Below, one piece after another: positions 23,912 to 33,369 of a stretch of 64,000 bases of DNA (positions are counted from its first letter, which is position 1; every line of letters begins with the position of its first letter). A program made the position numbers and the translations under genes. The notes beneath the pieces are model-generated. The model did no database searches, was not told the origin of the DNA, and saw only the letters and a program-made list of their open reading frames with translations. The stretch lies in the NCBI RefSeq assembly GCF_023115355.1, contig NZ_CP096019.1, positions 2,463,186 through 2,527,185 of the forward strand, in the 5' to 3' direction. This DNA is from Halocatena salina (lineage in GTDB: Archaea > Halobacteriota > Halobacteria > Halobacteriales > Haloarculaceae).

Positions 23912-25978
23912 CTACTCGATCGCTGAGACGGCGGTGTCGACACGTTCGGCCGACAGCGCGTCGAGGGGTACGCGCTCGCCACCGGTCGTTTCAGCGATTG
24001 TTTCCGTGAGTCCAGAGCCGTCGCCAGCGTCGACGATGAGCGTGTGGGCACCGGTCTCGGCGAGTCGTGTGGCCGCTGTGCGCGTTTCACTCACTGGACG
24101 TTCGCGCGGAACGTTCGCCCGTCCGTCGGTGACCGCTACGACGAGGCTCGCATCCGGATCGGCGCGTTCGAGTAGTTCGCTAGCGGTGTGGAGGCCAGCC
24201 GGGAGCGGCGTCCGGTCCCCAGTCGGTAGCTCCTTGAGGTGGCGGGCAGCGAGCGCGACACTGTCGGTCGGCGGGAGCAACACGTCAGCATCCTCGCCCG
24301 AAAAGGTGATGAACGCGACTTCATCGCGGTGTTGGTAAGTGTCCTGTAGAAGTTCGAGCATGGTTGCCTTCGCAACAGCCATTGCAGGCCGCATCGACGC
24401 GCTAGCGTCTACGACGAACACCACAAGGGCGGCGGTCTCGGACTGACGAATCGAGTGGCGCAGATCCCGCGACGCCACTGACTGAGCACCCCGGGACGCG
24501 GCGGCTCGGACGGACGCGGCGGCGTCAAGCTGACGATCGGTCGATGCCGCTCGTCTCGTCCGAACCCGACTTCCTGCTCCATCGACGCGCGGAGAAATAC
24601 GGACGTGATCACCATCCACTGAGTCGACCTCATCGGACACGGCGGGAACGGACGGATCGGGTGCGTTGGCGGCACCGATGTCGGCTCGGTCCTGACCGGG
24701 AATGATCGGGGTGGCTTCATCGCCCTCGTCCGTTCGACCTTCATCACCCTCGTCCGTTCGATCTCCATCAGTTCCCTCGTGCGGATCCGCTGATCGATCA
24801 CTGTCGGAGAGGTCGTCTGAACGCGCCTTCGTCGGTGATGGAGCAGTCGGTTCTCCGTCGTCCGATTCGCTGTCCATCGTTCCGTCTGCCTCGGCATCGG
24901 TCTCGGGACTGTCCTCGCTCGGTTCGGTTTCACGATCTTCCGGTTCGGTTCCCTCGTCGAACTGCTCCTGGATGACATCTTCGATGTCTTGAGCGTCCTC
25001 AAACGGTCGAGACCGCAGGCGATGCGGTAGTGCGAACGACACAGCACGCTGAACGTCCGACTCGGTTACTGTCGTCCGATCATCGAGCGCAGCGAACGTC
25101 ATGGCAGCGTGTGCCGTGGCGATGTCTCCTCGATGCCCTTCGACGCCCGATTCCCGACAACATTCGGCGATCGTTTCTGCGATCGGTCGGGGTAATGAGA
25201 CGTCTCGAAAGCGGTCGCGGGCGGTACGCACACGGTCCCGAACCGTCGTCGTGTTGAGCGCCGATCTCTCCTCCTTGTCCGTCTGTCCGATCGCCTGGTT
25301 GATGATCGTGACTCGCTGATCGAGATCGTCACACGCTGTCACGGTTGCTTGGAGCGCAAATCGGTCGCGTAGCTGTGGCCGGAGGTCACCTTCTTCGGGG
25401 TTCATCGTGCCGATGAGCGTGAACTCCGCCGGGTGGGTGAGACTCATCCCGTCCCGCTCGACTCGGTTGACACCGCTCGCGGCGACATCGAGCAACACGT
25501 CCACTAGATGGTCGTTGAGGAGATTCACCTCGTCAATGTACAGGATACCACGGTTCGCACGAGCGAGCACCCCGGCGTCGAACTCGTAGTCACCCGCGAG
25601 CGCGTCCGCCACCGACAGCGTTCCCACGACACGCTCGCGGGTGGCCCCTAACGGAAGCGTCACGAGGGGCACCGACCGCTCGGTCGTCTCCGGATCGGTC
25701 CGCTCGCGACAGTCCTCACATTGGCGTTCGGGCACGTCTGGCGGACAGCCGTACGGACAGCCCGTGATCACCGACTGCGAAGGAAGTTGCTCGGACAACG
25801 CCCGCACTGTGGTCGATTTTCCCGTTCCCTTTTCCCCACGGATCAACAGCCCGTCCAGTCCGTCGTTCACCACGGTGGCGAGCAGTGCTTCCTTCAACTC
25901 CTCCTGACCGACGATCTCGGCGAACGACGGCGCACTTTCCTCGGGCAAAGTTTTTTTATCCGCGCACAAATCAACCAT
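23912..25978 (-). CDS. chlD: Cobaltochelatase/Mg-chelatase-type AAA+ and VWA subunit (ChlID-like)
   Basis: A 688-residue fusion of the two chelatase helper domains. Residues 15-330 are a BchI-like AAA+ module with Walker A GEKGTGKST and Walker B GILYIDEVNLL, interrupted by a four-Cys element (GCPYGCPPDVPERQCEDC) that could bind zinc. A long acidic linker of about 150 residues (D, E, S and T rich) follows, then a VWA domain with the MIDAS motif VVDASASMRP. It drives the ATP-dependent insertion of cobalt by CobN. I placed the start at 25978 (MVDLCADKKTLPEES); the longer frame would run into cobN. Confidence 0.88.
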   Translation of the reverse strand: MVDLCADKKTLPEESAPSFAEIVGQEELKEALLATVVNDGLDGLLIRGEKGTGKSTTVRALSEQLPSQSVITGCPYGCPPDVPERQCEDCRERTDPETTERSVPLVTLPLGATRERVVGTLSVADALAGDYEFDAGVLARANRGILYIDEVNLLNDHLVDVLLDVAASGVNRVERDGMSLTHPAEFTLIGTMNPEEGDLRPQLRDRFALQATVTACDDLDQRVTIINQAIGQTDKEERSALNTTTVRDRVRTARDRFRDVSLPRPIAETIAECCRESGVEGHRGDIATAHAAMTFAALDDRTTVTESDVQRAVSFALPHRLRSRPFEDAQDIEDVIQEQFDEGTEPEDRETEPSEDSPETDAEADGTMDSESDDGEPTAPSPTKARSDDLSDSDRSADPHEGTDGDRTDEGDEGRTDEGDEATPIIPGQDRADIGAANAPDPSVPAVSDEVDSVDGDHVRISPRVDGAGSRVRTRRAASTDRQLDAAASVRAAASRGAQSVASRDLRHSIRQSETAALVVFVVDASASMRPAMAVAKATMLELLQDTYQHRDEVAFITFSGEDADVLLPPTDSVALAARHLKELPTGDRTPLPAGLHTASELLERADPDASLVVAVTDGRANVPRERPVSETRTAATRLAETGAHTLIVDAGDGSGLTETIAETTGGERVPLDALSAERVDTAVSAIE

Positions 25979-25986
25979 ACTTGTAT
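25977..25986. promoter_or_regulatory. Palindrome ATACTTGTAT in the chlD/cobN intergenic region
   Basis: A 4-2-4 version of the TATAC-NN-GTATA motif. It overlaps the chlD start codon and lies about 27 bases before the cobN start, in a divergent spacer of only 34 bases, so binding here could affect both genes. Confidence 0.5.
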
Positions 25987-25995
25987 TAGAGAAAA

Positions 25996-26000
25996 GGAGG
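25996..26000 (+). promoter_or_regulatory. Strong Shine-Dalgarno GGAGG of cobN
   Basis: AAAAGGAGGT ends 11-12 bases before the cobN ATG at 26013. A T-rich TATA-like element at 25951-25960, inside chlD, would give a leader of about 30 bases containing this site. Most genes in the window lack such a site. Confidence 0.6.
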
Positions 26001-26012
26001 TTTAACAAACTT

Positions 26013-29000
26013 ATGCCAACGATCGGTTTGTACACGGCGACGGAAAACGAGTTAGGGGCAGTACAACAGGCAGGGTCTCGGATGGCGGACATCGATCTGG
26101 TCGTTCGTTCCGAAAGCGATCTCGACGATGAGTCGGCGATCGATGCGTTCGTGGAGGAACTGACGGACGCGGCGGCAGTGGTGTTCTGGTTACACGGGGC
26201 CGAAGAAAGCATGCCGGGATACGACCACGCGATCGGTCGGTTGGATGAGGCGGGGATCCCTCTCGTCGTCAAATCGACCGGTGATGCCTACGCTGTGGAG
26301 GACACGAGCGTCACGGCGACGGTCCGTGATCAGGTGTACGCGTATCTGGAGCGGGGAGGAACCAGCAACATCGCCAACTGCGCGCGGTTTCTGGCCGACG
26401 AGTACGGAGACGACGGGTGGGCGTACGATGATCCGGTTGCGCTTCCCACGGAAGGCGTGTACCATCCGGACCACCCGGGCGCGACCTACGAGGAACTCGT
26501 GGCAACGTTCTCATCGGATCGACCGACGGTTGCGGTCTGGTTCTATGAATCTCACTGGACCCACGAGAACACCCGGTACGTAGACGCACAAGTGCGCGCG
26601 ATCGAGTCTCAGGGGGCGAATGCCCTCCCAATCTTCTGCAATCCGGCGACCGATAGCGACGAGCAACGCGACGCCGAGTGGGTGACTGACGCGTGGCTCA
26701 CCGATGATATGGGCGCGCCGATCGTGGATTGTGTGCTGTCGTCGTTCATGTTCTCGTTGTCGATGGACGAACGGGGACGGAGCGCGAGCGACGAGGGTGC
26801 GAACGAGGTGTTTCTCGACCAGTTGGGTGTGCCGGTCATTCAGACGATCACGACGATGCGCTCGCGCGAGCGGTACGAGGGAAGCGATACGGGCGTAATG
26901 GGGTTCGAACTCGCCCTGTCGGTCGCACTACCGGAGTTCGACGGCAACATCATCACCCATCCCATCAGCGGCAAGGAACGAACCGACGACGTGGCCGGCA
27001 TCGGGAGCGCACCGAAACAGCATTTCCCGATCGAAGATCGCGTCGACCACGCCGCGCGGCTCGCAGTCAACTGGGCGACAGTACGGCATACTTCGCCTTC
27101 CGAGCGGCGGATCGCCATCATCTTGCACAACTATCCTCCGAGCGACGACGGCATCGGCACCGCGTTCGGACTCGACAGTCCTGAGAGTACCGTGAATCTA
27201 CTCCGTGAGCTGGCGGCTCGCGGCTACGATCTCGGCGGAACGCGTCCGGACAGCGGAGAAACGCTCATCGATGCACTAACCGCACAACTCACGCTCGATG
27301 ACCGATGGGTCGCCCCCGAGGACGTACGCGAGCTGAGCGTCGACACCGTCGCTCCCGAGCAGTACGCCGCGTGGTTCACGGGAATGGACGAGCGGTTTCG
27401 TGAGAACGTCACCGAGGAATGGGGTCCGGAACCCGACCGAGCTTTTGCGATTCCGGGCGTCGAGTTCGGGAACGTACTCGTCACCGTCCAGCCACCCCGT
27501 GGGTTCGGGATGGATCCCTCGAAGGTGTACCACGACTCGGATCTCCAGCCGCCACACGATTACGTGGCTTTCTATGCGTGGCTCCGGAACGCGTTCGAGG
27601 CTGACGCCGTCGTTCATCTCGGGACCCATGGGAGTTTGGAATGGCTGCCGGGCAAAACGGTTGGGCTGAACGGCGAGAGCGCTCCCGACCAGCTGATCTC
27701 CGATCTTCCGAACGTCTACCCCTACATTATCAACAATCCCGGTGAAGGAACACAGGCGAAACGCCGTTCGTATGCGGCCATCGTGGACTATCTGACGCCG
27801 GTGATGCGCTCTGCCGGCACGTACGGCGAGCTGTCCGAGCTGGAAGCGCTCGCCAACCAGTTCCGAGAGGCTGGCACGGTCGAGGCCCGTTCCGACGACG
27901 GCGAGCAGCTCGCTCGTCTCATCCGAGAGACAGTGGACGAGTTGGATCTCGCTGTCGAGCTCGGTGTTGCTGGTGAGATAGACGATATGGCAGACGTTCG
28001 TGGCCCCGAGGCGGCCGGATCGACGCTCGCGGAGGGCACAGTAGCGGGCGACGACGTCGGTATCGACGAACTCGTCGAACGCATTCACGAGTATCTCACC
28101 GATGTGAAAACGACGCAGATCCGGATGGGGTTGCACACGATGGGCGAATCCCCCGACGGAGAGCGGCTCATCGAGTATCTCGTCGCACTCACCCGGCTCG
28201 AAAACCCGGGGGCACCGAGTCTTCGAAAGAGCGTTGCCGGTGTTCTCGGTGTCGAGTACGAGCGGATGCTCGACGATCCCGGCGCGTACGACGAGACGCT
28301 CGGGATGACCTACGCTGAGGCCGCCGACGTGGTGTACGAGACGAGTGTCGAACTCGTAGAAACGCTTGCCGAGCACGGTTTCGACGTTCCAACAGCCGGG
28401 ACGGACACGGAGCCGGACGAACTGACCATGGATCACCTCGTGGTCGATCTCGAACCACTCGGCGGCGGACGAGCGACCGCTGGAGCACACGAGGACCTTC
28501 GGACGGTGCTATCGTTCATCTGTGAGGAGGTGACGCCGCGCGTTCGGGACGCGAGCGCGGAGATCCCTCGGACGGCAGACGCCCTCGCTGGCGAGTACGT
28601 CCCACCGGGCGGCAGCGGCGCGCCAACACGTGGTGGCGTCGATCTGCTGCCGACTGCCCGGAACTTCTACACGCTCGATCCGCGGAAAGTGCCGGCGAAC
28701 AGCGCGTGGCGTGTCGGCAAGGAAGTCGCTGAGGGCGTCCTCGAACGACACCGTTCGCAAGCGGACGAGTATCCCGAGGAGATCGGCGTCGTCGCGTGGG
28801 GCACACCGACGGTTCGAACGCGTGGTGAGACGATCGCACAGGTGCTCGCGCTGATGGGTGTCGAACCGGAGTGGACCGACGCCGGGCGGATCGACGGCGT
28901 GGTACCGATCCCGCTTTCCGAGTTGGATCGCCCGCGCATCGACGTGACCACCAGAGTGTCGGGGCTGTTCCGGGATGCGTTCCCACAGGCTGCGAGCGTT

Positions 29001-29873
29001 GTCCACGACGCGGTCGAGGCGGTGGTCGAGCTGGACGAGCCACACGAGATGAACTACGTCAAAAAACACGTCGAGCAGGAAACCGAACGACTGCGCGAGC
29101 AGGGCATCGAGGATCCAACCGTCACACACCGCGTGTTCACCACGCGACCCGGCGGCTACGGCGCGGGAACGAACAAGGCCGTCGACGAAGGGAACTGGGA
29201 GGACAGCGCGGACCTTGCCGACGTGTACGTACAGTGGGGTGGGTACGCGCTCGGCAAGCGCGGGCGCGTCACCGAGGCGCACGACGCGTTCGAGCGCCGG
29301 CTCGGAACCGTCGAGGCCACCGTCAAGATCGAAGACACCGCAGAACAGGACGAGTTCGACAGCTCGGACTGGTACGCCTTTCACGGTGGATTCATCACCG
29401 CCGTCTCCGAGATCGCAGATGATGAGCCGGCGTCGTACGTTGGCGACTCCTCCGACCCCGACAACGTGTCTGTGTACACCAACGAAGAGAAGGTGCGAAA
29501 GGCGATGCGTGCCCGGGTGCTCAATCCCGACTGGCTCGACAGCATGACCGACCACGATTACAAAGGGGCGGGAGATCTGTCGACGACAGTCGATGTCGTG
29601 CTCGGCTGGGACGCCACCACGGGCGTCGTGAGCGATCGGCTCTGGACTGACGTAGCGAAAGCGTACGCCCTCGACCCCGAGCGCCAACAGTGGCTGCACG
29701 AGGTGAACCCGTGGGCCTTGGAGAGCATCACTGACACACTGTTGGAAGCGATCGATCGCGGGCTGTTCGAGGCCGACGACGCGATGGAAGACCGGATACG
29801 GGACGTCAATCTCCGGGTGGATGGCGATCTCGAGGCCCGCGCGTCCAGCGAGGTGACCGCCGATGACGACTGA
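26013..29873 (+). CDS. cobN: Cobaltochelatase large subunit CobN
   Basis: A 1286-residue CobN/BchH-family protein, full length for the family. Recognisable segments include TIGLYTATENELGAVQQA at the start, ADAVVHLGTHGSLEWLPGKTVGLN near 530-553, YPYIINNPGEGTQAKRRSYAAIVDYLTP near 570, TARNFYTLDPRKVPANSAW, and WGTPTVRTRGETIAQVLALMGVEPEW. It binds the tetrapyrrole and inserts cobalt with the help of the AAA/VWA subunit encoded divergently. Its presence next to a CbiX-based early-insertion pathway is characteristic of haloarchaea. It overlaps cbiC by 11 bases. Confidence 0.93.
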   Translation: MPTIGLYTATENELGAVQQAGSRMADIDLVVRSESDLDDESAIDAFVEELTDAAAVVFWLHGAEESMPGYDHAIGRLDEAGIPLVVKSTGDAYAVEDTSVTATVRDQVYAYLERGGTSNIANCARFLADEYGDDGWAYDDPVALPTEGVYHPDHPGATYEELVATFSSDRPTVAVWFYESHWTHENTRYVDAQVRAIESQGANALPIFCNPATDSDEQRDAEWVTDAWLTDDMGAPIVDCVLSSFMFSLSMDERGRSASDEGANEVFLDQLGVPVIQTITTMRSRERYEGSDTGVMGFELALSVALPEFDGNIITHPISGKERTDDVAGIGSAPKQHFPIEDRVDHAARLAVNWATVRHTSPSERRIAIILHNYPPSDDGIGTAFGLDSPESTVNLLRELAARGYDLGGTRPDSGETLIDALTAQLTLDDRWVAPEDVRELSVDTVAPEQYAAWFTGMDERFRENVTEEWGPEPDRAFAIPGVEFGNVLVTVQPPRGFGMDPSKVYHDSDLQPPHDYVAFYAWLRNAFEADAVVHLGTHGSLEWLPGKTVGLNGESAPDQLISDLPNVYPYIINNPGEGTQAKRRSYAAIVDYLTPVMRSAGTYGELSELEALANQFREAGTVEARSDDGEQLARLIRETVDELDLAVELGVAGEIDDMADVRGPEAAGSTLAEGTVAGDDVGIDELVERIHEYLTDVKTTQIRMGLHTMGESPDGERLIEYLVALTRLENPGAPSLRKSVAGVLGVEYERMLDDPGAYDETLGMTYAEAADVVYETSVELVETLAEHGFDVPTAGTDTEPDELTMDHLVVDLEPLGGGRATAGAHEDLRTVLSFICEEVTPRVRDASAEIPRTADALAGEYVPPGGSGAPTRGGVDLLPTARNFYTLDPRKVPANSAWRVGKEVAEGVLERHRSQADEYPEEIGVVAWGTPTVRTRGETIAQVLALMGVEPEWTDAGRIDGVVPIPLSELDRPRIDVTTRVSGLFRDAFPQAASVVHDAVEAVVELDEPHEMNYVKKHVEQETERLREQGIEDPTVTHRVFTTRPGGYGAGTNKAVDEGNWEDSADLADVYVQWGGYALGKRGRVTEAHDAFERRLGTVEATVKIEDTAEQDEFDSSDWYAFHGGFITAVSEIADDEPASYVGDSSDPDNVSVYTNEEKVRKAMRARVLNPDWLDSMTDHDYKGAGDLSTTVDVVLGWDATTGVVSDRLWTDVAKAYALDPERQQWLHEVNPWALESITDTLLEAIDRGLFEADDAMEDRIRDVNLRVDGDLEARASSEVTADDD

Positions 29874-30552
29874 GGACGCTGAACCGTACGCCGATCTCGG
29901 TGCCACTACTGAATCCGCCATGGAGATCGCCGAGACCAGCATGGACCGGGTACGGGAGTTCGTTCCCGACGAGACGTTGGCCGATCGCATGCGACAGAAA
30001 GCGGTCCACGCGACCGGTGACCCGGAGTTCCAGCACCTGCTGCGGTTCACCGGCAATCCCGTCCGTGCTGGCGCGCGGGCGGTGCTCGATGGGCAGTCCA
30101 TCGTCACGGACATCACGATGGCCAAAGCGGGCATCACCGGCCGTGGGCATTCCTGTCCGGTCCACAAAGCCATCGGCAACGGCAGCGAGCTGGCCGAACG
30201 GACCGGGATGACCCGTACGGCCGCATCGGTGCTCGAACTCGACCGTCAGGGGATCTACGAGGGAGCGATCGCCGTGGTCGGAAACGCACCGACGGCGGCG
30301 CTCGCGCTCGCCGACTGCATCGAGAACGGCACCCGACCCGCAGTCGTGATCGCAACACCTGTGGGATTCGTCAAAGCCGAAACGAGCCGTGAACGGATCC
30401 GAACGGTCACGGCAGAGCACAACGTCCCAGCGGTCACAAACGTCGGTCGACGTGGGGGAAGCGGACTTGCGGCGGCGCTGACCAACGAGTTGATCCACGT
30501 CGCAAGCGATGCCAGAGACGACGCTGTGGATCTCACCCCCGAGGAGCCATGA
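29863..30552 (+). CDS. cbiC: Cobalt-precorrin-8 methylmutase
   Basis: A 229-residue CbiC/CobH. Conserved segments are GQSIVTDITMAKAGITGRGHSCPVHKAIGN (with the catalytic-region His), GAIAVVGNAPTAALALADCIENG, ATPVGFVKAETSRE and VTNVGRRGGSGLAAALTNELI. It moves the methyl group from C11 to C12 to form cobyrinate. It overlaps cobN by 11 and cbiE by four bases. Confidence 0.92.
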   Translation: MTTEDAEPYADLGATTESAMEIAETSMDRVREFVPDETLADRMRQKAVHATGDPEFQHLLRFTGNPVRAGARAVLDGQSIVTDITMAKAGITGRGHSCPVHKAIGNGSELAERTGMTRTAASVLELDRQGIYEGAIAVVGNAPTAALALADCIENGTRPAVVIATPVGFVKAETSRERIRTVTAEHNVPAVTNVGRRGGSGLAAALTNELIHVASDARDDAVDLTPEEP

Positions 30553-31316
30553 CCACGGGGTACGATCTCGATGTCGGTCCCGACCCGGCGAACGTCGCCG
30601 CTGCAACTCCCGAGACGGAACGCAGCCACGACGCCACGCCGGTGTTCGCCGTCGGTATCGGTCCCGGAAATACGACGTATCTCACCCCCCGTGGCAAGCG
30701 CGCGATCAGCCAAGCGGACGTCGTCGTCGGCTTCGAGACGGTGATCGAGTTCGTTCGGGACTGTACCGACGCCGAATTGTTGGCGTGTGGCTACGCGAAC
30801 GAAGCCGAAACGCTCGATCTGTTCGCCCAGCGGGTGGCGAACGGTGCCACTGGAACCGCCGTGTTGATGGGCGATCCCAACCATTCGGGTTACCAGTTCG
30901 TCGGCAAGGTCCAGACCGCCGTCGATTCTGCGGTTCGGATCATCCCGGGGATCTCCTCGCTGCAGGTGGCCGCTAGCCGCGCGAGAACTCCCATGGAGAC
31001 AACGACGTTCGTCACTCTCCACAAAAGCGGGGCGATCACACCCGATCTGGCTCGGCTGTGTGAGCAGGTTGGCAACCGACACCTGCTCGTATTACCCCGT
31101 CCGTACGACTGGATGCCCGGTGATATCGCCGCAACGCTCCTCGAAGCAGGAGCATCGGGATCGCTCACTGCGATCGTCTTCGAACGGCTCACCCACGACG
31201 ACGAAACGATCACGCGGACGACGCTCGGTGAACTCGCGGCTCATGCCGGTGGCTCGGACGCTGACGACACGCCGTTCTCGGATCTTTCCGTACTCGCCGT
31301 GCGGGCCGAGGGGTAG
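30549..31316 (+). CDS. cbiE: Cobalt-precorrin-7 C5-methyltransferase
   Basis: A 255-residue tetrapyrrole methyltransferase with VFAVGIGPGNTTYLTPRGKRAISQADVVVGFET near residue 36, VLMGDPNHSGYQF and IPGISSLQVAASRARTPMETTTFVTLHKSG. The last segment is typical of CbiE and of the N-terminal half of CobL. The first 33 residues are an acidic extension. The partner CbiT is separate at 11.99 kb. It converges on the second cbiX. Confidence 0.9.
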   Translation: MTTGYDLDVGPDPANVAAATPETERSHDATPVFAVGIGPGNTTYLTPRGKRAISQADVVVGFETVIEFVRDCTDAELLACGYANEAETLDLFAQRVANGATGTAVLMGDPNHSGYQFVGKVQTAVDSAVRIIPGISSLQVAASRARTPMETTTFVTLHKSGAITPDLARLCEQVGNRHLLVLPRPYDWMPGDIAATLLEAGASGSLTAIVFERLTHDDETITRTTLGELAAHAGGSDADDTPFSDLSVLAVRAEG

Positions 31317-31329
31317 TGCGCTTATCACG

Positions 31330-32100
31330 TCACTCCGGACCTTCTCCGTCAGTCGCAACCGGGCGCCGAGTGGCGGTCAATCGATCTTCGAACGAGAACG
31401 AGCCATCATCGGCTAACGCGCGCTGTTTTTCGAGCTCCGCGTGGATCGCGTCCGTGATTCGAGGGTGGGTCCCGAACGGTTCGGCGTACGCGATCCCGTC
31501 CGATTCCAACTGTTCAGGAATCCGATGCTTGGTCGCCTCACACCGGGACAGAAACAGCGGCACCGCGACCGCCCGGTCGTTTGAGAGTTCATATCCGATG
31601 CACTCGACCGCCGGATCCTGCACCAGATAACAGGCCAGTACCTCGCCGTACTCCGTCCCCTCCTCGAGCCGCGCCGCGTGATACTCGACCATCTGGCGGT
31701 GGTACGGTTTCGAACTGCTCCCGAACCCGACCAGGACCAGCGACACCTCAGAGCCAGCGCGTACCTGCTCGGTGGCGCGCTCGACGATCACGTCGGTGAC
31801 GGCCGGCATCCGTCCTATCGGCTCACAGTACTGTACGCTTCCGGAAACGAACGACAGCGCTGCTGGTAGATCCCTTACCGTATCGAACGTGTGCGCGACA
31901 CACATCGGTATCGCATACACCCGATCGCCCGGAATCTCCCGTAGCTGACTGCGAAGCTCACGAACCGGCTCGCTCTCGTAGGTCGTAGTGAACACCTCTT
32001 CGACGACACCACGCCGGGCGAGACGATCTGCGTGTGTTTCGAACACCTCCGGAGTGTGCGCCGTCTCACGGCCGATGAGTAGGAGCGTTTCGGATGACAT
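31330..32100 (-). CDS. cbiX: Second CbiX-type sirohydrochlorin chelatase
   Basis: A 256-residue CbiX paralog lacking the iron-sulfur domain. Two half-domains are visible (TLLLIGRETAHTPEVFETHADRL; VSLVLVGFGSSSKPYHRQMVEYHAARL). In the first the usual GHGS is GRET, so the catalytic His pattern differs; candidate metal-binding residues are H69 (CVAHTFDTV) and H155. YAIPMCVAHTFDTVRDLP and VAVPLFLSRCEATKHRIPEQL are the conserved strands. It stands alone, transcribed towards cbiE, with a TATAC-NN-GTATA palindrome at its promoter. It could be a cobalt- or siroheme-specific chelatase used under different metal supply. Confidence 0.8.
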   Translation of the reverse strand: MSSETLLLIGRETAHTPEVFETHADRLARRGVVEEVFTTTYESEPVRELRSQLREIPGDRVYAIPMCVAHTFDTVRDLPAALSFVSGSVQYCEPIGRMPAVTDVIVERATEQVRAGSEVSLVLVGFGSSSKPYHRQMVEYHAARLEEGTEYGEVLACYLVQDPAVECIGYELSNDRAVAVPLFLSRCEATKHRIPEQLESDGIAYAEPFGTHPRITDAIHAELEKQRALADDGSFSFEDRLTATRRPVATDGEGPE

Positions 32101-32116
32101 TGATGAATTCGGCGGT

Positions 32117-32128
32117 TATACAAGTATA
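32117..32128. promoter_or_regulatory. Palindrome TATACAAGTATA at the second cbiX promoter
   Basis: A perfect 5-2-5 dyad 17-28 bases before the start codon, exactly where the TATA box of a leaderless transcript should be. It has the same sequence as the cbtB site read on the other strand. Confidence 0.55.
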
Positions 32129-32367
32129 CCTTATCTAGCCCAAATAGGCTTGGTTTGATGATTGGCTTGGGGTGACAAATAATTTTTGGTAATAAATATA
32201 TCAAAATTTTATTTACTGTTGTGGCTGTGGTATCTGGTGTGTCGTCCCGGGACTCGGACCACCGGAGAATTAAAGTTTATTTGTTCTAATGATACTGTAT
32301 TGGTGTTATTTCGGCATGCATCGACATCGTATCGGCCGTTGTGCTGTGAGGTGGGAGTGGTAGACCG

Positions 32368-33369
32368 ATGAGGTTCGTTCTCGTAGGGGGAAACACGGAG
32401 ACGGCACGGATCGACGGGATCAGCGCCGCGGGTGCCACGCCGGAGGGGATGGCTCACACGCCGAGCGCGGATCTCGAGATCGTCACGTACGGACAACCGG
32501 TGAGTACGCGGACAGTGCCCGTGAGTCCCTCGGGATGTCCAACGCCCGCAGTCGTCACCCGCGCCGTGTTCGAGCTACTCGGATTCGAACGGCTCGCAGT
32601 CGATAGCGGTCTCGCGTGCTCCACGAGCGCGCCCACGGTGTCTATCGGCGTGGGACCCGGGCAGGACGTTCGGGACGCCACGCCCCTGCCGAGTGCAGCC
32701 GAGGCGTTCGAAACGGCTCGCCGTCTCGGCCGACAGCTACCGGACGAGCGGCTCATGGTCGGTGAAACCGTTCCCGGGGGGACGACCACCGCGTTGGGTG
32801 TGCTCACTGCGCTCGGCGAGCGTCCCACAGTGTCCTCGTCGCTGCCGGAAAATCCCCTTGCACTCAAAGAAGCAGTGATCGAGATGGCCCTCGATGTGAG
32901 CGAGTTGTCACCCGGCGACACCGCTGGAGAACCGGTGAAAACGCTCAAGTGCGTCGGGGATCCGGTGCTGGCTACAGTAGCGGGGCTCGCCGTGGGGGCC
33001 ACCGAATCGGGAACGGACGTAACGCTCGCTGGTGGGACACAGATGGCGGCAGCAGCGGCTCTCGTTCGTCATTTTGGGATCGACGACGCGCTTTCGCTTG
33101 CCACGACGGTGTTCGTCCTCGAAGACGAGTCGGCAGCAATCGAAGAACTGGCGAACGATCTGGCGGTGGATGTAACGGTTACCGATCCGGGATTCGACGC
33201 CCACGATCACCCGGCGATGAACGCCTACGTCGCTGGCGAGGCCAAAGAGGGTGTCGGGATGGGAGGTGCGCTGGCGCTCGCCGATCGAGCTGACGCTACG
33301 ATGGCGGCCGTGCGCGAGCAAGTCATCGCGGTGTACGATCGGCTCCTCGACCGGGGTAATGACCGATGA
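32368..33369 (+). CDS. cobT: Archaeal CobT-type nicotinate-nucleotide:base phosphoribosyltransferase
   Basis: A 333-residue protein of the archaeal CobT family (TIGR00303 type). Visible conserved parts are [60 protein letters not shown], and the C-terminal [20 protein letters not shown]. It prepares the lower-ligand nucleotide (alpha-ribazole phosphate) for nucleotide loop assembly. The promoter region is AT-rich (32200-32300), with a leader of perhaps 60 bases. Its stop overlaps the cbiA start (ATGA). Confidence 0.85.
   Translation: MRFVLVGGNTETARIDGISAAGATPEGMAHTPSADLEIVTYGQPVSTRTVPVSPSGCPTPAVVTRAVFELLGFERLAVDSGLACSTSAPTVSIGVGPGQDVRDATPLPSAAEAFETARRLGRQLPDERLMVGETVPGGTTTALGVLTALGERPTVSSSLPENPLALKEAVIEMALDVSELSPGDTAGEPVKTLKCVGDPVLATVAGLAVGATESGTDVTLAGGTQMAAAAALVRHFGIDDALSLATTVFVLEDESAAIEELANDLAVDVTVTDPGFDAHDHPAMNAYVAGEAKEGVGMGGALALADRADATMAAVREQVIAVYDRLLDRGNDR

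Noticed and set aside
28509..30179. Long leftward open frames inside cobN and cbiC
   Set aside because: The rightward proteins are unmistakable; the leftward translation is low in recognisable motifs and rich in Arg/Val/His as expected of a shadow frame.
32101..32367. B12 riboswitch before cobT
   Set aside because: No B12-box-like conserved sequence or extended stem structure is seen in this AT-rich spacer.
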